Origin: Bacteroidota bacterium
Lineage (GTDB): Bacteria; Bacteroidota; Bacteroidia; B-17B0; Aurantibacillaceae
Assembly: GCA_016711805.1 (NCBI GenBank)
Contig: JADJSH010000038.1
Span: 62,001 to 126,000, forward strand
Direction: 5' to 3'
DNA length: 64,000 nt
Position 1 is the stretch's first letter; each line of letters starts with the position of its first letter. This document shows positions 16,090 to 24,236 of this stretch, one piece after another. Position numbers and translations under genes: made by a program. Under the pieces are notes generated by a model. The model was given only the letters and a program-made list of their open reading frames with translations. It did not search any database and was not told the DNA's origin.

Positions 16090-17124
16090 ATGAAAATCAA
16101 AAATATTCTGCTGTTTATCTTTGCTAGTTTACTTTGTGTTAATATTTATGCTCAAAGAACAGTAGCGCTACATTCATCAAGTGTTAGTATTTATTCAGGT
16201 ATTAACCCGTTAATTGATGCCTATAACGCATCGCAAAATGGAGATACTATCTATATACCTGGTGGTGCATTTGCTGCCCCTAGTTTAATAAATAAACAAT
16301 TATACATATATGGTGCTGGATACCATCCTGATTCTACACTAGCAACAAATCCAACTGTAATCACTGGGAATTTTAATCTTGGAGAAAACGCAGATAACTT
16401 GATGATAGAAGGTATACAGTTTTCAAATCAATTAGTTATTGGGAATAATATTTCTGCTAGTTTTTTGTCTTTTAAGAGATGTAGATTTAATGCTGGAATA
16501 TCTTTTGCAGGCTCAGGAACTACCAATAGTGCCATCAATAATGCGTTTATTGAGTGCGTAATTATTGGTGATGTTTCACTAAACAACCTAACTAATTCAA
16601 CTATATCAAATAGTATTATCCAAAACAGAATATTGGACAGTAAATCAAATGTATTTAAAAACAATATATATTTATATAATCCTGGCAGTGGTTATGATGG
16701 CATTTTTCACAGACCCAATTATAATGAGTTTTCAAACAATGTATTTATTTCTGCCAATGGATCATTTTTTATTTATGATACTAATGATGGCAATTTATTT
16801 TTTAATAATTTATGTGTAGCTGGCAGTCCAAACTTTGGTTCAAATCCTATAACATCTGGAAATTACACTAGCGTTGCAGCATCTTCAGTATTTGTTAATC
16901 AAACAGGTAACACATTCAATTATATTCATGATTATCACTTACAAACTCCAAGCTCATACATAGGAAACGAATCCACTCAAGTTGGCATTTACGGTGGCGC
17001 ATTTCCTTTTAAAGCTGGTTCAGTCCCAGTAAATCCTCATATTGGCGGTAAAACTATTGCTCCTCAAACAACTCCAAACGGAGATTTGCAGATAAACTTT
17101 AGAGTAAACGCACAAAATAATTAG
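16090..17124 (+). CDS. Secreted beta-helix-like protein, tandem paralogue 1
   Basis: A signal peptide covers residues 1-22 (MKIKNILLFIFASLLCVNIYAQ). The body carries pectate-lyase-like beta-helix features: a GDTIYIPGG turn, a ladder of short N-rich strands, and repeated I-x-N-N turns. No lyase catalytic residues are evident. The C-terminal 70 residues hold QVGIYGGAFPFK and PHIG-x-K-x-IAPQT, ending RVNAQNN. There is no T9SS CTD. The two following genes share the N-terminal ALH...GDTIY...GGA block and this tail. I chose ATG 16090 because it gives a clean signal peptide; TTG 16072 lies in the promoter box. The role is unknown: surface structure or adhesion is a guess from context. Confidence 0.78.
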   Translation: MKIKNILLFIFASLLCVNIYAQRTVALHSSSVSIYSGINPLIDAYNASQNGDTIYIPGGAFAAPSLINKQLYIYGAGYHPDSTLATNPTVITGNFNLGENADNLMIEGIQFSNQLVIGNNISASFLSFKRCRFNAGISFAGSGTTNSAINNAFIECVIIGDVSLNNLTNSTISNSIIQNRILDSKSNVFKNNIYLYNPGSGYDGIFHRPNYNEFSNNVFISANGSFFIYDTNDGNLFFNNLCVAGSPNFGSNPITSGNYTSVAASSVFVNQTGNTFNYIHDYHLQTPSSYIGNESTQVGIYGGAFPFKAGSVPVNPHIGGKTIAPQTTPNGDLQINFRVNAQNN

Positions 17125-17137
17125 AAAACAAAATAAT

Positions 17138-18181
17138 ATGAAAACAACAAAACTGAAATTTGTATTAATAGTAACTTGTGCTTTTGTAAGTAATTTATTT
17201 TCTCAAGCTCCAGTTGCCTTGCATCATAATGGCACAAGCACCATGTATTACACATCATCTGCCTTTACAGATGCTTACAATACTTCATTAGATGGAGACA
17301 CTATTTATTTACCGGGAGGTTTCTTTGCTGGCATCACCATTGATAAAAAGTTAACGATTCTTGGCGCTGGATTTCATGCTGATTCCACTTTAGCAACGTA
17401 TGCCACTCAGATCAATGGAAATATAAATTTAGGCCCAAATGCTGATACAACTCATCTTGAAGGTCTGCATATTACTGGGTATATTCAATTAACTGCGGCA
17501 AATAATAAAATCGATAAGCTTAAAATTAGAAGAAATCTAATTGACGGTCAAATTAACATCAATGGGGACAGATTAACGCCTTCAATGCATGTTGAAATTT
17601 CAGGTAATGTAGTCAAAGGGGCTTTAGACTTATCTAATACCTCAAATGTAGTCGTTACTAATAATATTTTTAATTCTAGACTGCATTATGTTTATCAAGG
17701 AATAATTCGAAATAATGTCTTTACAGCAAATCCATACATAGGCTGGCCAATTCACCAATACAACAATGTTTATGATTGTGATAATTCTAGTATTGAAAAT
17801 AATGTTTTTGTTCACCCAGATGCAACTTTAGGCTTTGCTTATTGTGATAATTCAATCATCAATAAAAATATTTTCGGCACAAGTAATATAGATTACGGCA
17901 ATAACTTTCCAACTAGCAACTATGTTGGAATAGGAAGCTCTAATATTTTAGTGAATTGGACATCTAGTGCGTACTTATTTACCGAAAATTATCACCTTCA
18001 AAATTCAACAACTCATTTAGGTGCAGATGGCTCACAAGTTGGAATATACGGTGGATTGTATCCATGGAAAGAAGGAGCGGTTCCAGTTAATCCTCACATT
18101 GGTTCAAAAAACATTGCGCCACAAACCAATACAAATGGAGAATTGCAAGTTCAAATTAGAGTAAATGCACAAAACGATTAA
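17138..18181 (+). CDS. Secreted beta-helix-like protein, tandem paralogue 2
   Basis: The 347-residue protein has a signal peptide ending FSQA near residue 24. It then follows the same plan as its neighbours: VALHHNGTSTMYY, GDTIYLPGGFF, an N/I-rich ladder (for example SSIENNVFVHPDATLG), and the C-terminal block QVGIYGGLYPWKEG...PHIGSKNIAPQTN ending RVNAQND. No CTD, lipobox or catalytic motif is seen. It starts 13 bases after paralogue 1 and ends 10 bases before paralogue 3, so the three are one transcript. The similarity is strongest at the two ends and weakest in the ladder, as expected for a fast-evolving surface solenoid. Confidence 0.78.
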   Translation: MKTTKLKFVLIVTCAFVSNLFSQAPVALHHNGTSTMYYTSSAFTDAYNTSLDGDTIYLPGGFFAGITIDKKLTILGAGFHADSTLATYATQINGNINLGPNADTTHLEGLHITGYIQLTAANNKIDKLKIRRNLIDGQININGDRLTPSMHVEISGNVVKGALDLSNTSNVVVTNNIFNSRLHYVYQGIIRNNVFTANPYIGWPIHQYNNVYDCDNSSIENNVFVHPDATLGFAYCDNSIINKNIFGTSNIDYGNNFPTSNYVGIGSSNILVNWTSSAYLFTENYHLQNSTTHLGADGSQVGIYGGLYPWKEGAVPVNPHIGSKNIAPQTNTNGELQVQIRVNAQND

Positions 18182-18191
18182 TCAATTGAAA

Positions 18192-19202
18192 ATGAAAAAA
18201 TTAAAATTAGCAATAATAGCTATCTCATTAACAAATAGTCTATTTGTTTTCGCACAAAAAAAAGTTGCATTGCATCATAATGGAACTACTCAAATTTTTG
18301 CAGGAATACAACCATTAACAGATGCTTATAATGCAGCACAAAGTGGCGATACAATATACGTTCCAGGTGGATTATATTCCATACCTACCATTGATAAGCG
18401 AATTGCTTTAATAGGCACTGGTTATTTCACGGATTCAACAAATGCAACAGGAAGAACCCAAATTAATGGATTAACTATTGATATTGGAGCAGATAAAAGT
18501 TACATCAGCGGGCTATATATTGTTGGCAATATCTTAATGAACGGACAGGCTCAAATTGACAGTATTAAAATACATAGAAACCATATTACTGCAAGTATAA
18601 GTTATTTTAATGCGGATATAAACAGGCCTGAAAATCAAAAATCAAAAGGAACATTAATCTATGAAAACAGAGTTAATGTTATTACAGGTGAAAACGCATC
18701 CGACTTACGAGTTTTTAACAATGTAATTTTTAACTACGTTGCAGGCGTCAAAATGAATGGATGGATAAGAAATAATACATTTCAGTTAAATCCTAGCTCC
18801 ATTAATATTACTGGCATAAATGAATCATTAATTGAAAATAATTTCTTTGCATTCGGGTGGTCTAGTGCATTTAATAATACCTTCCATAGTAACATATGCA
18901 ATTTCAATCCAACTGCAGATTTACAAAATACATACACTAACACTTATATAAACCAAAGTCCGACTTCTGTTTTTGTAAATTGGCAGAGTCCAGATAGCTA
19001 CACAGTTGATTATCACCTTGTAAATCCATCAGCTTTTACTGCCAATAACGCTAGTCAAATTGGCATTTTCGGGGGGTACTACCCGTTTAAAGTTGGTGGA
19101 TTATCAAATAATCCTCACATCGGGTCCATTAATATTAGCACTCAAACTAATAGCAATGGAGAACTTCCTGTACAAATAAGAGTAACATCTCAAAATGATT
19201 AA
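18192..19202 (+). CDS. Secreted beta-helix-like protein, tandem paralogue 3
   Basis: About 336 residues after choosing ATG 18192 (MKKLKLAIIAISLTNSLFVF, a standard signal peptide). The upstream frame from 18165 adds nine unlikely residues overlapping the previous gene. The protein repeats KVALHHNGTTQIFAG, GDTIYVPGGLYS, the I/N ladder, and the tail block QIGIFGGYYPFK...PHIGSINISTQTN ending RVTSQND. The tail is more diverged here than in paralogue 2 (STQTN for APQTN). The T9SS repeat protein follows after 11 bases. Confidence 0.78.
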   Translation: MKKLKLAIIAISLTNSLFVFAQKKVALHHNGTTQIFAGIQPLTDAYNAAQSGDTIYVPGGLYSIPTIDKRIALIGTGYFTDSTNATGRTQINGLTIDIGADKSYISGLYIVGNILMNGQAQIDSIKIHRNHITASISYFNADINRPENQKSKGTLIYENRVNVITGENASDLRVFNNVIFNYVAGVKMNGWIRNNTFQLNPSSINITGINESLIENNFFAFGWSSAFNNTFHSNICNFNPTADLQNTYTNTYINQSPTSVFVNWQSPDSYTVDYHLVNPSAFTANNASQIGIFGGYYPFKVGGLSNNPHIGSINISTQTNSNGELPVQIRVTSQND

Positions 19203-19213
19203 TTTTTTAACTC

Positions 19214-21358
19214 ATGAAAAATAGCTTTATATTAAGCCTACTTATTTTATTCAGTAAAATAATTCTAGGACAAAATAATATTTCAAAATACGAGTATTGG
19301 TTTGATAATGATTATTCAAATACAACCATTACAAGTATTAGTCCTACTAATCAATTGAATTTAAATTCAATAGTTCCAACAGCGGGACTTTCCAATGGAA
19401 TACATGTGTTTAATTTTAGAGCTCAACAAACAAATGGGAAATACAGTACAGTAGTAAGTCAGTTTTTTTATAAAACTACTCAAGTCTCTTCTGTTAGTCG
19501 AATAATTACTGAATACGAATATTGGTTTGATAATAATTATTCTAATGCGATTCACGTTTCTACCCCAAACCAACAACAAGTTAATATTAATCAATTAATA
19601 CAAACTTCGTCTTTAACATCAGGGATACATACTTTTAATATTCGTTTTAAAGACAATACAAACTTATGGAGCAGTGCAGTCAGTCAGTTTTTTTATAAAG
19701 CCCCTACCGTTGCGGCTACTAATAGAGAAATTATTGCATACGAATACTGGTTTGATAACAATCACAGTAACGCGATTACAACAACAATAACTGCGCAACA
19801 ACAAGTTAATATTAATCAACTTATTCAAACTGCCAGCATCACGAATGGTATTCACACTTTTAATATTCGATTTAAAGACAATTCAAACTTATGGAGCAGT
19901 GCAGTGAGTCAGTTTTTTTATAAAACACCTTCTAATAATTATACAAATAGAAATTTAGTAGCATACCAATATTGGTTTGATAATGATTATACGAATGCAA
20001 TCAGCGTTTCTACACCTAGTCAGCAACAAGTAAATCTTAATCAATTAATTCAAACATCTACCCTAACAAATGGCATACATACATTTAGCATTCGTTTTAA
20101 AGATAATTCAGATTTATGGAGCAGCGCATTAAGTCAGTTTTTTTATAAATTGCCGAACCAACAAGGAACTAATAATCATATTACTGCTTATAGATACTGG
20201 ATAAATAGTGATTTTAACAATCATGTTTTAACGAATTTACCATCACCTGTACAACAACTAAATCTAAATGATGTAATTGATTTTACTCAATTTACAAAGG
20301 GAAGATATGCTATCAATTTTCAATTTAAAGATGAAAGAGGCTTATGGAGTGTAGTAACTACTGATAGTTTAACGAAAAATTTACTGCCAATTGCACAGTT
20401 TTCAGCAGATAGTTTGAATTATTGTGACCAAGCTACTGTTACTTTTAGTAACACAAGTGTGGATAGCGATACTTATCTATGGGATTTTGGCGATGGAGCT
20501 ACTAGCACAAATACATTAGCTACACATACATATACCGCACCTGGATTATACGAAGTAAGTTTAACAGCTACAGACGCAAATAGTAGTATTGACAGTGTTT
20601 TAGTTAAATCACAATACATAAGGGTTTACCAAACACCATCATCCACCATCAATGTTGTGGGAAACAACCCCATGTGCGCTGGCACAACCATCACACTAAG
20701 TGCCACATCTAATGCAAACTATTTATGGTCTAATTCAAGCACGAGCCAAAGCATATATGTGAATTCAGCAGGAATCTATTCTGCCACCGTTTCAAACATT
20801 GACTTCCCACAATGTTATGCTGAGTCAAATACTGTAACCGTATCGATATTACCTGCTCCGCAAGCAAGTTATACAGCAACAGATAATGGTTTAATAGTTC
20901 AATTCAATAATTTAAGTTCAAATGCTAATACTTATTTATGGAATTTCGGAGATGGTAATACAAGCATCGCTCCATCTCCACAACATACTTATGGTTCAAA
21001 TAACTTATATAATACCTACTTAATTGCTTACAATACTTGTGGATCAGATACAAGTTATTTAGATATTGACCTGCTTTTTGTAAGTAATGGCGAAGTGATA
21101 AAAGTAGATCGCTTTAAAATATTTCCAAATCCATCACAAAACTTTTTTAATATTAGTTTAAATGATCTTAATGAAGGAAATATAGAATGTGTATTAATGG
21201 ATGCCCAAGGAAAAATTGTACTTCAAAACACGTTAGAATCTCTTCATCAAAATGTATATAAAGTTGATGTAAGTGAATTAGCAAACGGAAGTTATTATCT
21301 TGTTATCAAAACAAAATCGGGCAAGACAAGTCACGAAAAAATTATAGTAAATAGGTAG
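19214..21358 (+). CDS. T9SS-exported YWFD-repeat / PKD-domain protein
   Basis: The 714-residue secreted protein has a signal peptide (1-20). Four tandem 75-residue repeats plus a diverged fifth (about 13-385) follow; each begins YEYWFDN-x-x-SNA and ends LWSSAVSQFFYK. Next are two PKD-like domains (about 395-475 and 550-620, with YLWDFGDGATS and YLWNFGDGNTS). The type A T9SS sorting domain is about 640-714, with IFPNPSQNFFNISL, ELANGSYYLVI and a final KIIVNR. The sorting domain means export across the outer membrane and likely lipid anchoring. The YWFDN unit resembles the EYFxDTDPG-type repeats found in other Bacteroidota surface proteins. It is the last gene of the array, and probably the surface-attached member working with the three solenoid proteins (inference). 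Confidence 0.85.
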   Translation: MKNSFILSLLILFSKIILGQNNISKYEYWFDNDYSNTTITSISPTNQLNLNSIVPTAGLSNGIHVFNFRAQQTNGKYSTVVSQFFYKTTQVSSVSRIITEYEYWFDNNYSNAIHVSTPNQQQVNINQLIQTSSLTSGIHTFNIRFKDNTNLWSSAVSQFFYKAPTVAATNREIIAYEYWFDNNHSNAITTTITAQQQVNINQLIQTASITNGIHTFNIRFKDNSNLWSSAVSQFFYKTPSNNYTNRNLVAYQYWFDNDYTNAISVSTPSQQQVNLNQLIQTSTLTNGIHTFSIRFKDNSDLWSSALSQFFYKLPNQQGTNNHITAYRYWINSDFNNHVLTNLPSPVQQLNLNDVIDFTQFTKGRYAINFQFKDERGLWSVVTTDSLTKNLLPIAQFSADSLNYCDQATVTFSNTSVDSDTYLWDFGDGATSTNTLATHTYTAPGLYEVSLTATDANSSIDSVLVKSQYIRVYQTPSSTINVVGNNPMCAGTTITLSATSNANYLWSNSSTSQSIYVNSAGIYSATVSNIDFPQCYAESNTVTVSILPAPQASYTATDNGLIVQFNNLSSNANTYLWNFGDGNTSIAPSPQHTYGSNNLYNTYLIAYNTCGSDTSYLDIDLLFVSNGEVIKVDRFKIFPNPSQNFFNISLNDLNEGNIECVLMDAQGKIVLQNTLESLHQNVYKVDVSELANGSYYLVIKTKSGKTSHEKIIVNR
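19250..20149 (+). repeat. Four in-frame 225-bp tandem repeats
   Basis: The 18-base word AGTCAGTTTTTTTATAAA occurs at 19457, 19682, 19907 and 20132, exactly 225 bases apart each time. TATTGG of the YWFD codons occurs with the same period. Units are 19250-19474, 19475-19699, 19700-19924 and 19925-20149, each 75 codons. Each unit ends with a run of seven T. Confidence 0.9.
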
Positions 21359-21549
21359 AATATTAAATTCTTTTATTTTATAGATCAACTAAAAGTAGGG
21401 CGAATTAAAGTAATAAAATATCTTTCTCTATTCTTTAAATTAGGATTGTTATTATCGATTACAGAAAATGAATCGCCCTAGGCTTAGGCACACAAAATTA
21501 ATTAAGGGATAATTAGTGGTTTGTTAACTAGATGACGATAAAAATAAAA

Positions 21550-21577
21550 AAGCCACTTACCCGTCGGTAAATGGCTT
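21550..21577 (-). terminator. Terminator of the MORN-type gene
   Basis: The 12-base stem is AAGCCACTTACC (21550-21561) with GGTAAATGGCTT (21566-21577), with one mismatch and a four-base loop. The minus strand reads into a T-rich tract. Confidence 0.8.
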
Positions 21578-21598
21578 ATTCATTATATAAACTTTAAA

Positions 21599-22060
21599 TT
21601 ACATCGAAGCGTAATCTGTTGTTTTCACTACAGTTCCAGCATCATCCCACTGAGTCCAAGTGCCTACTTTTTCTCCGTCTTTATATTCCATTTGAAATAA
21701 TTTATTTCCTTTATCGTCATAAACCATCCAAGTGCCATCTTTTTTATCGTTTTTGTAACGAGCCTCTGCAATAGCAGCACCATTTACATTAAAGCGAGTC
21801 CATAAACCAAATTTTAAATTGTTTTCGTATTGTCCAACTTCCATTTTTTGGCCGTTCTCAAAATACTTCACAGTTTCTCCATCCAATTTACCATCTTTAA
21901 TCGTTAAAACTTCCTTAACGGCTCCGCTTGCATAATAAAGCGTTTGTTTACCAGTGTATGCCTTTTGATTTTGTGTATAAGAACCATTATCAAAACTAAT
22001 ATCCTGAGAAAAAGCAATGTTTCCTAAGAATAAACACACTAAAAGAATTAAATTTTTCAT
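21599..22060 (-). CDS. Secreted MORN-repeat (YwqK-like) protein
   Basis: The 153-residue protein has a signal peptide (1-18, ending AFSQ). About five MORN_2-type repeats follow, of the form DGKLDGETVKYFENGQKMEVG, with DGTWMVYDDKGNKL and VGTWTQWDDAG. Annotators often call such proteins YwqK family antitoxin; in secreted Bacteroidota versions that function is not supported. It probably acts as a small beta-sheet repeat protein in the periplasm or at the surface. It is a single gene with its own terminator. Confidence 0.85.
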   Translation of the reverse strand: MKNLILLVCLFLGNIAFSQDISFDNGSYTQNQKAYTGKQTLYYASGAVKEVLTIKDGKLDGETVKYFENGQKMEVGQYENNLKFGLWTRFNVNGAAIAEARYKNDKKDGTWMVYDDKGNKLFQMEYKDGEKVGTWTQWDDAGTVVKTTDYASM

Positions 22061-22187
22061 GATTTCTGGTATTAAATTGTGGAACTAAAAAATCATCTAT
22101 CGATTTCTAGTACAATTATACCAAAATATACAATTATTTGTTACAACCGTAACAAAAAGCTAACCTTAACTTTACATTAGGATTTCC

Positions 22188-22553
22188 CTATTCAGATACT
22201 AAATCAATAGATAAACTACCCGAATTAGCTTGTAAGTCTTGTAAATTAAGGGTTTTAGAAGAATAACCTACTTGCGAAAACTCCAATGTTAAATTTTCAT
22301 CGGTATTTACTTCTAAATAGATAAAGAAGTTGCCATCTAAATCTGAATACACTGTTTTTTGACAATTTGCACAAGCAATTTTAACGCCTGCTAAATACTC
22401 ATTGTTTTTAGGATCAATAATTTTACCACTTAAAATCATGGTTTTTGTTTTAACTGGCTTAGGCATTTCGCCTGCAAAGCCTAATACACAAACAAATACC
22501 GTTAATATAAAAATTAATATGATTTCCTTTTTCACGCTACAAATTAAGCTCAC
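22188..22553 (-). CDS. Small secreted carboxypeptidase-regulatory-like domain protein
   Basis: The 121-residue protein has an N-terminal hydrophobic export segment (about 10-28). One beta-sandwich domain of the CarboxypepD_reg-like type follows, with SGKIIDPKNNEYLAGVKI, YSDLDGNFFIYL and a final sheet. It contains ACANCQK, an exposed Cys pair. The start is uncertain: both GTG 22553 and GTG 22535 fit the frame. It looks like the free-standing form of the domain that begins the TonB-dependent receptor. The function is unknown. Confidence 0.7.
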   Translation of the reverse strand: MSLICSVKKEIILIFILTVFVCVLGFAGEMPKPVKTKTMILSGKIIDPKNNEYLAGVKIACANCQKTVYSDLDGNFFIYLEVNTDENLTLEFSQVGYSSKTLNLQDLQANSGSLSIDLVSE

Positions 22554-22630
22554 TGAGTTTAATTTAAGTTCATGCCAATGTTACCAGAATGTTAAACTTT
22601 AATCTAACTTTACTGAATAGAATAAAAAAC

Positions 22631-23278
22631 ATGAAAACAGCTATTATTATTGGCGCGACGGGTCTTACAGGTAAAGCCCTATTATATCAACTTTTGCAAG
22701 ACGATCAGTTTGATAAAGTCATCTTATTTTTAAGAAAAGAGTTAAACATCAAACATGCTAAACTCATACAACATGCTGTTGATTTTAATCAGCTAGGTAA
22801 TTATAAAGATCTAATAAAAGGAGATGTTGTGTTTTGCTGTTTAGGCACAACCATTAAAACTGCTGGTTCGCAAGACGCATTTAAAAAAGTAGATTTCACT
22901 TATCCCACTGAGTTCGCAAAAATTGCCAAACAAAATGGAGTTTCAACTTTCTTACTTCAAAGCTCATTAGGTGCAGATGCTGCCTCCAACAATTTTTATT
23001 TAAAAGTAAAAGGAGAAACCGAAAAAGCTCTCCAAAATTTATCTTTTAACTCCTTTGCCACCTTCAAGCCATCCATGCTTTTAGGAGATCGCACCGAATT
23101 TAGATTTGGAGAATCTATCGGGAAAATAGTAATGAAATTCTTTTCTATTTTGTTTATTGGCAAGTTAAAACACTACAAAGCCATTCATGTAAACCAAGTA
23201 GCAAGTGCTATGATTAAACAATCAAAATTAAATAAACCAGGGAATACTATTATTGAGAACGAAGAAATGATTGATTAG
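22631..23278 (+). CDS. NAD(P)-binding Rossmann protein (TIP30/HTATIP2-like)
   Basis: The 215-residue protein is an atypical short-chain dehydrogenase-like protein. The dinucleotide motif IIGATGLTG is at the N-terminus, CCLGTTIKTAGSQ is near residue 76, and FLLQSSLGAD and YLKVKGETEKAL follow. These are the TIP30/NmrA-like markers. The YLKVKGE Lys replaces the classical Tyr-x3-Lys. ATG 22631 is chosen because residue 1 then falls directly before the Rossmann strand; the upstream ATG at 22589 adds 14 unlikely residues. It converges with the stress-protein gene, overlapping by four bases. The substrate is unknown. Confidence 0.82.
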   Translation: MKTAIIIGATGLTGKALLYQLLQDDQFDKVILFLRKELNIKHAKLIQHAVDFNQLGNYKDLIKGDVVFCCLGTTIKTAGSQDAFKKVDFTYPTEFAKIAKQNGVSTFLLQSSLGADAASNNFYLKVKGETEKALQNLSFNSFATFKPSMLLGDRTEFRFGESIGKIVMKFFSILFIGKLKHYKAIHVNQVASAMIKQSKLNKPGNTIIENEEMID

Positions 23279-24099
23279 TGAATTCCACTACTAATACTTT
23301 CGCGTTTCATTGGTTTAATTGAAAGCACAGGTACATTACTAGATTCCGCAATTTTTTGTGCTGCCGCTCCAACAAACAAATCACCTAAGCTTAAACCGCT
23401 TTTATTCATCTGTACAATTAAATCACATTCGTTATTATTAGCATAAGAAATAATTGCTTCTACTACATTATTTGAAGCAATAGACTTATTAGTACACTCT
23501 ACACCTCTATCTTTAATGAATTTTTTAACTTGATTTAAATAAGGCAATAATTCGTTTTCAAATTTTTCGTCATTTGGACTAAACACTGAAACGATTTTTA
23601 TGGTTGCTTTATAATACTTTGCTATTTGCACAACAGTACCAACTTTTTCGCGACTCTCGGCGCTTAAATCAATTGGCATTAATATATTACGGCAATTATT
23701 ACGATTATCAACGGAACGCATGGTGATTACAGGGCAAGGTGCATTCATTAAAAATTTACCCACATTGGTCACTCCAATAAAACTTCTAAAGCGAACCTGT
23801 GTATCCAATCCAATAACAATTAAAGAACACTGCAACTCTTCTGCCTTAGGGTCAATTAAATCAAAAATATCACCTTTTAGTAAAATATATTCAGTTGGCT
23901 GCCCCGATTCTTTTGCTGTTTTGGCCACTAACTCTTCCATATCCTTTTTATGCTCAGTACCGCCATTAGCAGAGGCATGCATCAAAATAATTTTAGATTT
24001 AGTATATTTTGCTAAATTGTAAGATTGCTCAATGGCAATTAATGATTGTTTTGAAAAATCAATAGGAATTAAAATTGAACCGTTTTCTTTAATCAGCAT
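23275..24099 (-). CDS. Universal stress protein, two UspA domains
   Basis: The 274-residue cytoplasmic protein has two UspA folds (about 8-135 and 138-268). The nucleotide loop G-x2-G-x9-G(S/T) is degenerate in both: the first has VGKFLMNAPCPV and the second GLSLGDLFVGAAAQK, lacking the usual Ser after the last Gly, so ATP binding is doubtful. It has a strong promoter (24117-24146). UspA proteins respond to starvation and other stress; a specific cue is not visible. Confidence 0.9.
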   Translation of the reverse strand: MLIKENGSILIPIDFSKQSLIAIEQSYNLAKYTKSKIILMHASANGGTEHKKDMEELVAKTAKESGQPTEYILLKGDIFDLIDPKAEELQCSLIVIGLDTQVRFRSFIGVTNVGKFLMNAPCPVITMRSVDNRNNCRNILMPIDLSAESREKVGTVVQIAKYYKATIKIVSVFSPNDEKFENELLPYLNQVKKFIKDRGVECTNKSIASNNVVEAIISYANNNECDLIVQMNKSGLSLGDLFVGAAAQKIAESSNVPVLSIKPMKRESISSGIH

Positions 24100-24116
24100 A
24101 GCACATGTATTTTCGA

Positions 24117-24146
24117 CAAAGATAGGAAAAATTCGATGAATGTCAA
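24117..24146 (-). promoter_or_regulatory. Promoter of the universal stress protein gene (TTG-N19-TATCTTTG)
   Basis: The -33 TTG is at 24144-24146 and the -7 TATCTTTG at 24117-24124, with a spacer of 19 and 17 bases to the ATG. Confidence 0.75.
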
Positions 24147-24236
24147 GTTTAGACTGACTAACTAATTAAACATAGTAACAAATTTGAGTTAATAATTTAT
24201 GAAATAGGGCTAGAACCCGGTTTTAACAAATTATGA

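Noticed and set aside
21396..21480. Perfect 8-base inverted repeat TAGGGCGA / TCGCCCTA with a 69-base loop after the YWFD gene
   Set aside because: The loop is long and no T run follows; the match could be chance, so it is not called a terminator.
22589..22630. Longer N-terminus of the TIP30-like protein
   Set aside because: The 14 extra residues have no family counterpart and push the Rossmann strand inward; ATG 22631 fits better.
24180..24236. GC-containing patch GGGCTAGAACCCGG as a tRNA or terminator
   Set aside because: It resembles a TpsiC-arm only superficially; no cloverleaf or T-tract can be drawn.
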